Position numbers and translations under genes: made by a program
Origin: Bacteroidales bacterium MB20-C3-3
GTDB taxonomy: Bacteria > Bacteroidota > Bacteroidia > Bacteroidales > UBA932
DNA length: 64,000 nt
Reading direction: 5' to 3'
Assembly (NCBI GenBank): GCA_035609245.1
Contig: CP141202.1
Coordinates: 1,860,001 to 1,924,000 of the forward strand
Notes under the pieces: model-generated
The model's input: only the letters and a program-made list of their open reading frames with translations
The model's database searches: none
Told to the model about the DNA's origin: nothing
Shown here: one piece after another, positions 38,216 through 47,354 of the stretch
Layout: each line of letters starts with the position of its first letter
How positions within the stretch are numbered: position 1 is the stretch's first letter

Positions 38216-38554
38216 ATGCCTTACAAAGAGTTCAAACCGGAGAAACTTTACTACACAATTGGGGAGGTTGCTGATTTGCTGGGGGAGAACACCTCTCTTG
38301 TAAGATTCTGGGCACAGAAATTCCCTGATTTTATTAAGCCAGCCAGAAATAAAAAGGGGAACAGACTTTTTACAGCTGATGATGTCTCTAACTTCAAGCT
38401 CATATACTACCTTGTTAAAGAGAGAGGGATGACTCTTGAGGGGGCTCAGAACAGGATGAAGGACAATAAAGATGGTGTAGACAGAAGAGTAGATGTTATT
38501 GAATCTCTGACAGGAATAAAGGATAGGCTGCAGGAAATACAGAAGATGCTATGA
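38216..38554 (+). CDS. MerR family transcriptional regulator
   Basis: The 112-residue protein has a MerR-type winged helix-turn-helix: LYYTIGEVADLLGENTSLVR FWAQKF followed by RNKKGNRLFTADDVSNFKLI YYLVKERGMTLEGAQNRM. There is no C-terminal effector domain, only a short helical tail. It resembles the small MerR proteins that accompany M23 genes in Bacteroidota. Its last four bases overlap the Nif3-like gene (ATGA). Confidence 0.9.
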   Translation: MPYKEFKPEKLYYTIGEVADLLGENTSLVRFWAQKFPDFIKPARNKKGNRLFTADDVSNFKLIYYLVKERGMTLEGAQNRMKDNKDGVDRRVDVIESLTGIKDRLQEIQKML

Positions 38555-39330
38555 AAATTAAGGCTTCATCAGTAGCAGCAGTGATAGAGGAGTTTGCCCC
38601 AGGGATTCTTCAGGAGAGTTGGGACAATTCCGGATTCTCTATTGGTGGTCCCGGTAAAGAGGTCTCATCGGCCCTTCTGGCTCTTGATTGCACCCCCTCC
38701 GTCATAAAAGAGGCTATTGAGAGTGGGGCCGATATGATAATTACACACCATCCATTGATCTTTTCGCCTCTGAAAAGGGTGGCAGGGGAGTCTCTGATTG
38801 AGAAAATGGTTGAGGATGCAATAAAAAACGGAATAGTAATTTACTCTGCCCATACAAATGCAGATAAGGTACTTCCCGGCGTGAGCGGTTTGATGGCACA
38901 AAGAATTGGGCTGCAGGATACCGGGATTTTAGATCCGCAAGACGAGAGCACCGGACTGGGGGTTGTAGGAAACCTTACAAACCAGTTAACTCCGGCAGAG
39001 CTACTTACTCTGCTAAAGGAGAGATTTGGACTAAATATAATCAGGCACTCAAAACCAATTGAAGAACCTGTCAAAAGGGTAGCCCTTTGTGGAGGAAGCG
39101 GCGGCTCCCTTGTGGATAGAGCAATAAAAGCAGGAGCTCAGGTTTTAATAACAGGAGATATTTCTTATCATAAATTCCTTTGTGAAGATGGCTTTATGGT
39201 TATGGATATTGGCCATTTTGAGAGCGAGAACGAAGTACTCACTCTACTAAAAGATATACTGTCAAAAAAATTACCTACCTTTGAAGTTCGCATTTCTGAC
39301 AACAATAATAATTTAATATACTATCATTAA
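38551..39330 (+). CDS. Nif3-like dinuclear metal centre protein
   Basis: The 259-residue protein shows NIF3/YbgI-type metal-binding motifs: ITHHPLIFSPLKRV near residue 70, YSAHTNADKVLPGVSGLMA, and the C-terminal LITGDISYHKFLC and DIGHFESE with the last His and Glu ligands. Family members bind two metals; related proteins act as GTP cyclohydrolase I type 2, but the role here is unproven. It is coupled upstream to the MerR gene and lies 7 bp before the zinc ribbon gene, a conserved neighbour pair. Confidence 0.92.
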   Translation: MKIKASSVAAVIEEFAPGILQESWDNSGFSIGGPGKEVSSALLALDCTPSVIKEAIESGADMIITHHPLIFSPLKRVAGESLIEKMVEDAIKNGIVIYSAHTNADKVLPGVSGLMAQRIGLQDTGILDPQDESTGLGVVGNLTNQLTPAELLTLLKERFGLNIIRHSKPIEEPVKRVALCGGSGGSLVDRAIKAGAQVLITGDISYHKFLCEDGFMVMDIGHFESENEVLTLLKDILSKKLPTFEVRISDNNNNLIYYH

Positions 39331-39337
39331 GAGGGTT

Positions 39338-40153
39338 ATGGCAACAAAACAGAAACCGATTATTGAGACTCCGCTGGATGGTGGAACTTTCATATCTCTG
39401 CAGAAGAGCACAAACAGCGAGGGAGACCTCACAATGGAGATAAAATTAAATCTCCTTTATCAGCTTCAGCAGACTGACAGCAAGATTGACAAGATACACC
39501 TTCTGAGAGGAGAGTTGCCTCTAGAGGTAAGGGATCTCGAAGATGATATTGAGGGATTAAAGACAAGGGTTGATAATCTTAAGCTTGAGATTAAGGATGT
39601 TGAAAGACTAATCTATCAGAAAAAGATGGATCTGGAAAATTCAAAATCTCTCATTGAGAAGTATACTGCTCAGCAAAACAATGTAAAGAATAACAGAGAG
39701 TACGACTCTCTTACCAAAGAGATTGAATTCCAGGGTCTTGAAACTGAGTTGGCAGATAAGAGAATAAAAGAGAATACACTCCTTCTTGCTGACAAGAAGA
39801 CTGCTCTGGCAGGTGCTGTTAACGCACTTGAGGAGAGAGAGAAAGATCTTGAGCAAAAGAAGAGTGAACTTGACTCAATTATTGCAGAGACTGCAAAAGA
39901 GGAGAACGAACTTATCAAGTTGTCAGAAGGTATACAAGCACAGATTGATGCCAGAATGCTTGCTGCATACAAAAAGGTTCGCTCAAATGCCCGCAACGGA
40001 CTTGCTGTGGTAACAGTAAGAAGAGATGCCTGCTCAGGATGTTTCAACAAGATACCGCCTCAAAGACAGATGGACATTGCTCAAAGCAAAAAAATCATTG
40101 TTTGCGAGTATTGCGGAAGAATTCTAGTGAATGCAGAGTTTGAGCAGGAATAA
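39338..40153 (+). CDS. C4-type zinc ribbon protein with long coiled coil
   Basis: The first 35 residues are a non-conserved tail; then a long heptad-like coiled coil (YQLQQTDSKIDKIHLLRGEL onward to about residue 205) leads to a C-terminal zinc ribbon with CSGCFNKIPPQ and CEYCGRILVN. This is the CdsZ/C4-type zinc ribbon family found next to nif3 homologues in many bacteria; the function is not established. The stop overlaps the next start by one base. Confidence 0.92.
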   Translation: MATKQKPIIETPLDGGTFISLQKSTNSEGDLTMEIKLNLLYQLQQTDSKIDKIHLLRGELPLEVRDLEDDIEGLKTRVDNLKLEIKDVERLIYQKKMDLENSKSLIEKYTAQQNNVKNNREYDSLTKEIEFQGLETELADKRIKENTLLLADKKTALAGAVNALEEREKDLEQKKSELDSIIAETAKEENELIKLSEGIQAQIDARMLAAYKKVRSNARNGLAVVTVRRDACSGCFNKIPPQRQMDIAQSKKIIVCEYCGRILVNAEFEQE

Positions 40154-41352
40154 TGTTCAGAGAGCCCTATAGATTAAGGGAACAATTCTTAAGACATGTA
40201 GGTCAGACTTCCCCCTCGCCTCTGGGATTAGAAATTCAGAGAGCGGAGGGGGTGTTCTTATATACTCCGGAGGAAAAAAAATATGTTGACCTCGTATCTG
40301 GAGTCTCTGTTTCAAATGTGGGACACTCAAATCCTGAAGTTGCCGACGCAGTTTGCGAGCAGGCCAGAAGGCATATGCATCTCATGGTTTACGGAGAGAT
40401 TATTCAGAAGCCGCAAGTAGAGCATGCAGCTCTTCTTGCCTCCCGTCTTCCCGGGAATTTAGATGTGGTGTACTATGTAAATTCAGGAAGTGAGGCAAAT
40501 GAAGCTGCAGTAAAACTTGCAAAAAGGGCAACAGGAAGAACAGAGATCATAAGTTGTATTAACTCATATCATGGGAGTACTCATGGTGCTTTGAGCCTTA
40601 TGGGCTCAGAAAAATTCAAAAATGCTTTCAGGCCGCTGTTGCCTGATATAAGGCATATCCGGTTTAACAGTATAGAGGACCTGGATTTTATTACCGCAAA
40701 AACAGCCGCTTTTATTATTGAACCAGTTCAGGGTGAGGGAGGTGTAAGGATTCCGGAAGAGGGTTACCTTGAAGCGGTGAGGCAAAAATGTACTCAGACA
40801 GGCACCATTCTTATATTTGATGAGATACAGACAGGATTTGGAAGATGTGGAAAACTTTTTGCTGCTGAGAAATGGGATGTTGTTCCGGATATTATTACCT
40901 TAGCAAAAGCATTGGGAGGCGGTATGCCGTTGGGTGCACTCGCAGCTTCTGCTGAGCTTATGAGTATGTGGCAGTCAAATCCTGTTTTAGGTCATATTAC
41001 AACTTTTGGGGGGCATCCTGTATCCTGTGCAGCTGCACTGGCATCTCTCAAAATATTGATCAGAGAGGAGTGGGTAGCCAATGCAGAGAGAAAGGGGCTG
41101 TTGTACAAAACAATACTTGAGAGTCACAAGGCAGTTAAGGAGATAAGACAGGTTGGGTTGCTACTTGCAGTGGATCTTGGCGAGAGCCGGGCTGCAGAGA
41201 GGATTCTTCCTCTTTTGATTGAAGAGGGAGTAATGAGTGACTGGTTCCTTTTTGATGAAAACTCATTCAGGATTGCTCCTCCACTCTCTATAACAGATGA
41301 AGAGATTATTTATTCGGCATCACTTATTGCCGCAGCATTAGACAGACTTTGA
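40153..41352 (+). CDS. Class III pyridoxal-phosphate aminotransferase
   Basis: The 399 residues carry the class III pattern: YVNSGSEANEAAVKLAKRAT, SYHGSTHGALSLMGS, EPVQGEGGVRIPEEGYL, FDEIQTGFGRCGKLFA and ITLAKALGGGMPLGALAAS with the PLP lysine. Sequence alone does not settle the substrate; acetylornithine, 4-aminobutyrate and other omega-amino acid transaminases look alike. There are no arginine-pathway neighbours; it sits between the zinc ribbon gene and dnaB. Confidence 0.9.
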   Translation: MFREPYRLREQFLRHVGQTSPSPLGLEIQRAEGVFLYTPEEKKYVDLVSGVSVSNVGHSNPEVADAVCEQARRHMHLMVYGEIIQKPQVEHAALLASRLPGNLDVVYYVNSGSEANEAAVKLAKRATGRTEIISCINSYHGSTHGALSLMGSEKFKNAFRPLLPDIRHIRFNSIEDLDFITAKTAAFIIEPVQGEGGVRIPEEGYLEAVRQKCTQTGTILIFDEIQTGFGRCGKLFAAEKWDVVPDIITLAKALGGGMPLGALAASAELMSMWQSNPVLGHITTFGGHPVSCAAALASLKILIREEWVANAERKGLLYKTILESHKAVKEIRQVGLLLAVDLGESRAAERILPLLIEEGVMSDWFLFDENSFRIAPPLSITDEEIIYSASLIAAALDRL

Positions 41353-41356
41353 ACAT

Positions 41357-42850
41357 ATGGCAAAAAGCTACAACAAGGGAAAGCAGACACAAGAGAAGAA
41401 TCTGGACTCTCTGGGTCTGGATATGGGGAAAAAGCCACCTCAGGCGCTTGATATTGAGGAGGCTGTGCTTGGGGCTCTTATGCTGGAACCAAATCTGGTT
41501 CCGGATACTATGGAGATAATTAATACCGGCTGTTTTTACAAGGATGCTCACAGAAAGATCTTTAATGCTATAAAGACCCTGTCAGACAAGCACTATCCTG
41601 TTGACCTTCTTACAGTCTCTGATGAACTTAAGAGAACAGGAGACCTTGAAGTTGTTGGCGGAAATGCATTCCTCTCTCAACTGAGTATGAGAATCAGCTC
41701 TGCGGCTCACCTTGAGTATCACTCAAAGCTCTTGCTGCAGAAGTATATACAAAGAGAACTTATCTCTATCTCATACGAGGTTCAGAAAGACTCATTTGAT
41801 GATAATATCCCTGTAGATGATCTTCTTGATGCAACTCAGCAAAAGATATTCTCTCTAACTGAGAGAAATATTAAACGAGAGTCCAGACCTGTTAAGTCTG
41901 TAATTGAGGAGGCCATAAATGAATTGCATAACAGCCAGTTAAAACCTGACGGTCTTTCAGGGGTTCGTTCAGGCTACACATCTCTTGATAAGGTGACTCT
42001 TGGCTGGCAACCATCTGACCTTATTATCCTGGCGGCAAGACCCTCTATGGGTAAAACTGCTTTTGTGCTGACTATGGCAAGAAATATGGCAGTTGAGCAT
42101 AATATACCTGTTGCTTTTTTCTCTCTTGAGATGTCTTCGTTACAGCTTGTGAAGAGGTTGATGATAAGTGAGACAGGTTTGCCTGCAGATAAAATTAAAG
42201 GAGGTAAGAAACTGGAGGATTATGAGTGGACACAGATTAATACCAGGCTTGCTCAGTTGATTAAAGCACCCCTGTATATAGACGATACTCCTTCACTCTC
42301 AATATATGAATTACGTTCAAAGGCACGAAGACTTGTTTTAAACGCAGGTGTCAAGGCTATTGTTATTGACTACCTTCAGCTTATGAGTGGTCCTCCGGAA
42401 TTAAGAGGTATGAGGGAGCAGGAGGTCTCTGCAATCTCCAGATCATTAAAGGCAATTGCCAAGGAGCTGAATGTTCCGGTTATTGCATTGTCGCAGTTAA
42501 GCCGGGCAGTAGAGACAAGGGGAGGAAACAAACGGCCACAGTTAAGTGACCTTAGAGAATCCGGAGCAATTGAGCAGGATGCCGATATTGTAATTTTTAT
42601 CCACCGTCAGGATTACTACGGGCTCACTGAAGATCCGGCAATGGCAGGAGTTACTGATATTATTATTGCCAAGCACAGAAATGGAGCCGTCTGCGATGTC
42701 TCAATGAGGTTCAGACACTCAGAGGTTAAGTTTGTAGATATTAATGATCCTGATTTTTCCGGATTGCATCAGGCAGGAACTGTCCATACTTATGGCTCTA
42801 AATTGAATAACACACCGGAATTTATACCAAATTCAGATTTTGACTCATAA
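41357..42850 (+). CDS. dnaB: Replicative DNA helicase
   Basis: DnaB unwinds DNA at the replication fork. The N-domain (PPQALDIEEAVLGALMLEPN) and RecA-like C-domain are both present, with Walker A ARPSMGKTAFVLTMA, FFSLEMSS, Walker B VIDYLQLM, ALSQLSRAVETR and LRESGAIEQDADIVIFIHR. Length of 497 residues is normal and no intein is seen. It lies 4 bp after the aminotransferase gene. Confidence 0.97.
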   Translation: MAKSYNKGKQTQEKNLDSLGLDMGKKPPQALDIEEAVLGALMLEPNLVPDTMEIINTGCFYKDAHRKIFNAIKTLSDKHYPVDLLTVSDELKRTGDLEVVGGNAFLSQLSMRISSAAHLEYHSKLLLQKYIQRELISISYEVQKDSFDDNIPVDDLLDATQQKIFSLTERNIKRESRPVKSVIEEAINELHNSQLKPDGLSGVRSGYTSLDKVTLGWQPSDLIILAARPSMGKTAFVLTMARNMAVEHNIPVAFFSLEMSSLQLVKRLMISETGLPADKIKGGKKLEDYEWTQINTRLAQLIKAPLYIDDTPSLSIYELRSKARRLVLNAGVKAIVIDYLQLMSGPPELRGMREQEVSAISRSLKAIAKELNVPVIALSQLSRAVETRGGNKRPQLSDLRESGAIEQDADIVIFIHRQDYYGLTEDPAMAGVTDIIIAKHRNGAVCDVSMRFRHSEVKFVDINDPDFSGLHQAGTVHTYGSKLNNTPEFIPNSDFDS

Positions 42851-42859
42851 TGAATTAAG

Positions 42860-43702
42860 ATGGTTAAAAGGCTCCTCATATTAATATGTCTGTTATCGGT
42901 GCCGATAGCCTCCTTTTCACAGCAATCCAACTGCCCTCCGCCAAGGGCCGGCTCTCTCTCTGATTTGCCTTTTCAGGACGGAGAGGTTTTGTTGTACTCT
43001 TTATCGTATAACTGGGGAGGGGTTGTCTCCTCTGTTGCAGAGGGGTCGTCAAAACTTAAATTTAATAACAGTGGTGCTGCAGGTCCCCATTTTCATGCAA
43101 TAGTAGAGGGCAAAACTTACAGGTTTTATGATCTCTTTTTTAAAGTAAGGGATTATTATGAATCCAAATTTTTCCCGGGTAATATGAGGCCCTTCTATTT
43201 TCACAGAAATGTTCAGGAGGGTAAATACAGGATGAAAAATCACATTACATTTCTTCCTGATAATCAGATAAGATCACTAACTCAAAAATATGACAATCCC
43301 CAGAAGGATACTCTTTTAAAGGGCTCTCTCTGCACTTATGACATTGTTACAATGTTTTACTATGCCAGAACACTGGATTACAGGAGCGATTCGCCAGGTA
43401 CAACATATCCGGTATCATTTGTAATAGATGATGATATATTTAATATATCAATCAGGTACATAGGTAAAGAGGTTAAGAGGATACCGGGATTTGGAACTTT
43501 CAATACAGCAAAATTCGCTGTGAAACTTATCGCAGGAACTGTTTTTAAAGGGGATAAAGAGATGATTCTATGGATTTCAGATGATGAAAATAAAATACCT
43601 CTTGGATTTGAAGTAGAGATAATTATCGGGAAACTTTTCGGGACGCTTAAAAGTACTGAAAATTTGAAGTTCCCAATGAAAAGTAAGATAACACATAAAT
43701 GA
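42860..43702 (+). CDS. DUF3108 family secreted protein
   Basis: A signal peptide (MVKRLLILICLLSVPIASFS|QQ) leads a 280-residue beta-rich protein with FQDGEVLLYSLSYNWGGVVS, FKVRDYYESKF, CTYDIVTMFYYARTLDY and IPLGFEVEIIIGKLFGTLK, matching DUF3108. The family may bind lipids or polysaccharides but the function is unproven. Its stop overlaps the RseC-family gene start by 4 bp, so it may be transcribed with the Rnf operon. Confidence 0.85.
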   Translation: MVKRLLILICLLSVPIASFSQQSNCPPPRAGSLSDLPFQDGEVLLYSLSYNWGGVVSSVAEGSSKLKFNNSGAAGPHFHAIVEGKTYRFYDLFFKVRDYYESKFFPGNMRPFYFHRNVQEGKYRMKNHITFLPDNQIRSLTQKYDNPQKDTLLKGSLCTYDIVTMFYYARTLDYRSDSPGTTYPVSFVIDDDIFNISIRYIGKEVKRIPGFGTFNTAKFAVKLIAGTVFKGDKEMILWISDDENKIPLGFEVEIIIGKLFGTLKSTENLKFPMKSKITHK

Positions 43703-44124
43703 AGAATACTGATATAATTGAACACGAAGGTGTAATTATTGACATAAGCCCGGATTTCATAACGGTTGAGATAATGAATAAATCTGCCTGTGGGGCCTGT
43801 GCCGCAAAAGGGGCCTGTTCTTTGGGTGAAGTGGAGGCAAAAGTTGTTGAGGTTGCAAACACCGGTTATATTATGTACGAGCCTGGTGAGAGAGTGAATG
43901 TTATGCTTGCTAAAACTCTTGGACATAAGGCTCTGTATATATCTTATCTGATTCCTTTGTTGATTCTGGTAGCAATATTACTATCTTTGTCTGCCGCCGG
44001 AGCCGGAGATCTTTTAACAGGATTGGCAATTTTAGGAGGGCTTGCTCTCTATTATTTAATTGTTTATCTCTTCAGGGAGAGGTTCCGTAAGGAGTATGTT
44101 TTTACAATCGAGAAACTGAACTAA
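43699..44124 (+). CDS. rseC: SoxR-reducing/RseC family protein, first gene of the Rnf operon
   Basis: The 141-residue protein has an N-terminal Cys-rich motif (CGACAAKGACSLGEVEAK) and two membrane segments (LGHKALYISYLIPLLILVAI and GLAILGGLALYYLIVYLF), as in RseC. RseC-type proteins are tied to Rnf/Rsx electron-transport complexes. It overlaps the DUF3108 gene and is 4 bp before rnfB. Confidence 0.92.
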   Translation: MKNTDIIEHEGVIIDISPDFITVEIMNKSACGACAAKGACSLGEVEAKVVEVANTGYIMYEPGERVNVMLAKTLGHKALYISYLIPLLILVAILLSLSAAGAGDLLTGLAILGGLALYYLIVYLFRERFRKEYVFTIEKLN

Positions 44125-44128
44125 TTAT

Positions 44129-44989
44129 ATGACTGCTACAATTATCTTTACCATTGCGAGCCTCACCGTTCTTGGGCTTGTTCTGGCTCTGATTCTCTAC
44201 TTTACCGCCCAGAAATTCAAGGTGGTGGAGGACCCCAGAATTGACGATGTTGAGACCATTCTTCCCGGTGCAAACTGTGGAGGATGCGGTTATACGGGTT
44301 GCCGGGCCTTTGCGGAGGGTTGTGTGAACAGTGAGTCAATGGATGGCCTGTTTTGTCCGGTAGGGGGCAACGATGTTATGAAGCATGTTGCTGACTATCT
44401 TGGGAGGACTGTTGCTGAAAAGGTGCCTCAGACAGCTGTTGTTAGGTGTAACGGAAACTGTGACAGCAGACCTAAGTCAAACAATTATGATGGCTACACA
44501 TCTTGCGCAGTAATGGCATCGTTGTATGCAGGAGATACGGACTGCAGGTACGGATGTCTGGGTCAGGGAGATTGTGAGCTATCGTGTGATTTTGATGCAA
44601 TAAAGATGAACCCCAGAACAGGGCTGCCTGAGGTGGATGCTGATAAATGTACTGCTTGCGGAGCTTGTGTGAAGGCTTGTCCTAAAATGATTATTGAGTT
44701 AAGAAACAAGGGCCCTAAGGGAAAGAGAATATTTGTCTCATGTATTAATAAAGACAAAGGTGGAGTTGCAAAGAAGGCCTGTGCCGTAGCATGTATAGGT
44801 TGTACAAAGTGCCAGAAGGTGTGTGCTTATGATGCAATTACTATTACTTCAAATCTGGCATATATAGACTATAACAAATGTAAGCTTTGCAGAAAGTGTG
44901 TTGTTGAGTGCCCTACAAATGCAATTTGGGAGGTTAACTTCCCGGTAAGGGTGCCTAAGAAGGTGGAAGCAGAGGTTGAACAGCATTAA
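44129..44989 (+). CDS. rnfB: Rnf electron transport complex subunit B
   Basis: RnfB is the ferredoxin-side iron-sulfur subunit of the ion-translocating ferredoxin:NAD+ oxidoreductase. An N-terminal membrane segment (residues 5-25) is followed by the Fes domain ligands Cys50, Cys53, Cys58 and Cys76. The C-terminal half holds several cluster motifs: CRYGCLGQGDCELSCDFDAI, CTACGACVKACPKM, CIGCTKCQKVCAYDAI and CKLCRKCVVECPTNAI. At 286 residues it is longer than E. coli RsxB (192). Confidence 0.96.
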   Translation: MTATIIFTIASLTVLGLVLALILYFTAQKFKVVEDPRIDDVETILPGANCGGCGYTGCRAFAEGCVNSESMDGLFCPVGGNDVMKHVADYLGRTVAEKVPQTAVVRCNGNCDSRPKSNNYDGYTSCAVMASLYAGDTDCRYGCLGQGDCELSCDFDAIKMNPRTGLPEVDADKCTACGACVKACPKMIIELRNKGPKGKRIFVSCINKDKGGVAKKACAVACIGCTKCQKVCAYDAITITSNLAYIDYNKCKLCRKCVVECPTNAIWEVNFPVRVPKKVEAEVEQH

Positions 44990-44998
44990 TCCCGGAAT

Positions 44999-46336
44999 AT
45001 GAGCAAAACATTCAGTATAGGCGGTATTCATCCGCATGATAACAAGATTTCAGTTAATGCGGCAATTGAGAACTTTCCGGTTATGGAGAGGGCCTTCATT
45101 TCCATGTCGCAACACCTTGGAGCACCTGCTGAGCCTCTTGTGGCAAAGGGGGACAAGGTTAAGACAGGTCAGTTGATTGCAAAGGCAAGTGGTTTTATAT
45201 CGGCAAATGTACACTCCTCTGTATCGGGGACGGTAAACTCCATTGAGATGCTTCCTGACCTTGCCGGTAACCTTGTGCAGCATATTGTAATAAACGTAGA
45301 GGGTGACGAGTGGATGGAGGAGATTGACCGTTCTCCGGAAATAAAAAGAGAGATAACTCATTCGCCTCAGGAGATAATTGCAAAAATTGCAGAATGCGGT
45401 ATAGTTGGTTTGGGAGGGGCAGCTTTTCCTACTCATATTAAGCTATCACCACCTCCGGGGAAAAAGGCAGAATTCCTTCTTGTGAACGGAGCTGAGTGCG
45501 AACCATATCTCACATCGGACTACAGGATAATGCTTGAAAATACCGAGGAGATACTTATTGGTGTTAAACTGATGATGTCTGCTCTTGGAGTGAAGAGGGC
45601 CTATCTGGGTATTGAGGAGAATAAGCCTAAAGCAATTAAAAAGATGAATGAGATAGCCTCAAAGGGCTATCAGGAGATTAAGATAGTATCGCTTAAAAAG
45701 AGATATCCTCAGGGTGGGGAAAAGCAGCTTATAGACGCTATAACAGGCAGACAGGTTCCCTCTATGGGGTTACCTATTGATGTAGGGGTTGTTGTTCAGA
45801 ATGTGGGCACTGCCTTGGCGGTATATGAGGCTGTTCAGAAGAACAAACCTCTGTTTGAGGGGGTAGTTACTGTGACCGGCAAATGTATGCCTGAGCAGAG
45901 AAACTTCAGGATGAGGGTGGGAACAACATTTGAGTCTATGATATTTGCCGTGGGCGGTTTTCCTAAAGATGCAGAGAAACTGGTTAGCGGCGGACCAATG
46001 ATGGGTAAAGCGGTGTCAAGGATTGAGGCTGCGTCGGTAAAGAGTACATCGGCCTTACTGCTTCTTACTGAGGAGGAGACAAAAAGGGGAGAGGAGGCAA
46101 ATTGTATCAGGTGTGCCAAATGCGTTGATGCTTGTCCTATGGGGCTTGAACCATACTTGCTTAACAGATTGTCAAGGGCAAACAGAATTGAGGATCTAGA
46201 GGCGAATATGGTGCATGACTGCATTGAGTGCGGTAGCTGTCTCTATGTATGTCCGGCAGATATTCCGTTGCTTGATACTATAAGATTGTCAAAAGCAAAA
46301 GTTTTGAAGATAATCAGAAGCAGACCAAAAAAGTAA
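44999..46336 (+). CDS. rnfC: Rnf electron transport complex subunit C
   Basis: RnfC is the peripheral NADH-side subunit. The 445-residue protein has the RnfC barrel-sandwich start (FSIGGIHPHDNKISVNAAI), an FMN/NADH-binding region with GIVGLGGAAFPTHIKLSPP and LLVNGAECEPYLTSDYRIML, a SLBB-like domain, and two [4Fe-4S] motifs CIRCAKCVDACPMGLEPYLL and CIECGSCLYVCPADIPLL. It lies between rnfB and rnfD. Confidence 0.97.
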   Translation: MSKTFSIGGIHPHDNKISVNAAIENFPVMERAFISMSQHLGAPAEPLVAKGDKVKTGQLIAKASGFISANVHSSVSGTVNSIEMLPDLAGNLVQHIVINVEGDEWMEEIDRSPEIKREITHSPQEIIAKIAECGIVGLGGAAFPTHIKLSPPPGKKAEFLLVNGAECEPYLTSDYRIMLENTEEILIGVKLMMSALGVKRAYLGIEENKPKAIKKMNEIASKGYQEIKIVSLKKRYPQGGEKQLIDAITGRQVPSMGLPIDVGVVVQNVGTALAVYEAVQKNKPLFEGVVTVTGKCMPEQRNFRMRVGTTFESMIFAVGGFPKDAEKLVSGGPMMGKAVSRIEAASVKSTSALLLLTEEETKRGEEANCIRCAKCVDACPMGLEPYLLNRLSRANRIEDLEANMVHDCIECGSCLYVCPADIPLLDTIRLSKAKVLKIIRSRPKK

Positions 46337-46352
46337 AATCTAAATTCCAGAT

Positions 46353-47354
46353 ATGAAAAAACTGATTGTTTCACCGGCACCGCATCTACACGGTAACGAG
46401 TCAACCAAGAGTTTGATGAGAGATGTGATAATCGCTCTTGCTCCATCGCTGCTTGTGTCGGTATATTTCTTTGGGTTTTCTGCAATAAAACTGGCTCTGG
46501 TGGGTGTTGCCACCGCAGTGGCTGTTGAGTATGTAATCCAGAAATATATTGTAAAAACAAAAATTACAGTCAATGACTACTCGGCAGCTCTTACGGGCCT
46601 CCTGCTCTCACTGAATCTTCCGCCGAATTCACCATGGTGGATAATGTTTATAGGTTCCGTTGTGGCAATAGGAATTGCAAAGATGACTTTTGGAGGGGTG
46701 GGCCAGAACCTCTTTAATCCGGCGCTTGTGGGGCGTGTTTTCTTGCTGGTCTCATTTCCTGTAATTATGACCGATTATTCAATTCCCACATCCTGGTTCA
46801 GGGAGGGGATTGATGCCGGCTCAGGTGCAACCGCTCTCTCAATTGTTAAGGAGGGGCTTGCAAAGGGTCTAACTATGGATCAGATATTCCCAGAGAATAA
46901 TTTCTCGTATGCACAGATGCTCTTCTCAAAGATTGGCGGCTCAGTGGGTGAGGTTTCTGCTCTGGCTTTGATTCTGGGATTTGTTTATCTGCTTATAAGG
47001 AGGGTAATAAGACCTCATATTCCGGTGGCAATAATTGGGACTGTTCTTTTGTTTTCTGCCATTTTCTGGTTAATCAATCCTCAGATGTATGCTGACCCTC
47101 TGTTTAATGTACTTACAGGGGGGATACTTATAGGTTCAATTTTTATGGCAACGGACTATGTGACGTCTCCTATGAGTAAAAAGGGGATGGTGCTCTATGG
47201 AGTGGGAATCGGTATAATTACGATGCTTATAAGATACTGGGGTGCTTACCCTGAGGGGATATCTTTTGCTATTCTTATTATGAATGCGACTGTTCCGCTT
47301 ATAAACATGTACTTTAAGCCTAAAAAGTTTGGGAAGGAGGTGAAGCATGGCTAG
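46353..47354 (+). CDS. rnfD: Rnf electron transport complex subunit D
   Basis: A 333-residue membrane subunit with about nine hydrophobic segments. The covalent FMN attachment threonine is expected in GIDAGSGATALSIVKEG, which matches the SGATxLS motif. Other landmarks are GLLLSLNLPPNSPWWIMFIG and GGVGQNLFNPALVGRVF. It overlaps rnfG by 8 bp. Confidence 0.96.
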   Translation: MKKLIVSPAPHLHGNESTKSLMRDVIIALAPSLLVSVYFFGFSAIKLALVGVATAVAVEYVIQKYIVKTKITVNDYSAALTGLLLSLNLPPNSPWWIMFIGSVVAIGIAKMTFGGVGQNLFNPALVGRVFLLVSFPVIMTDYSIPTSWFREGIDAGSGATALSIVKEGLAKGLTMDQIFPENNFSYAQMLFSKIGGSVGEVSALALILGFVYLLIRRVIRPHIPVAIIGTVLLFSAIFWLINPQMYADPLFNVLTGGILIGSIFMATDYVTSPMSKKGMVLYGVGIGIITMLIRYWGAYPEGISFAILIMNATVPLINMYFKPKKFGKEVKHG

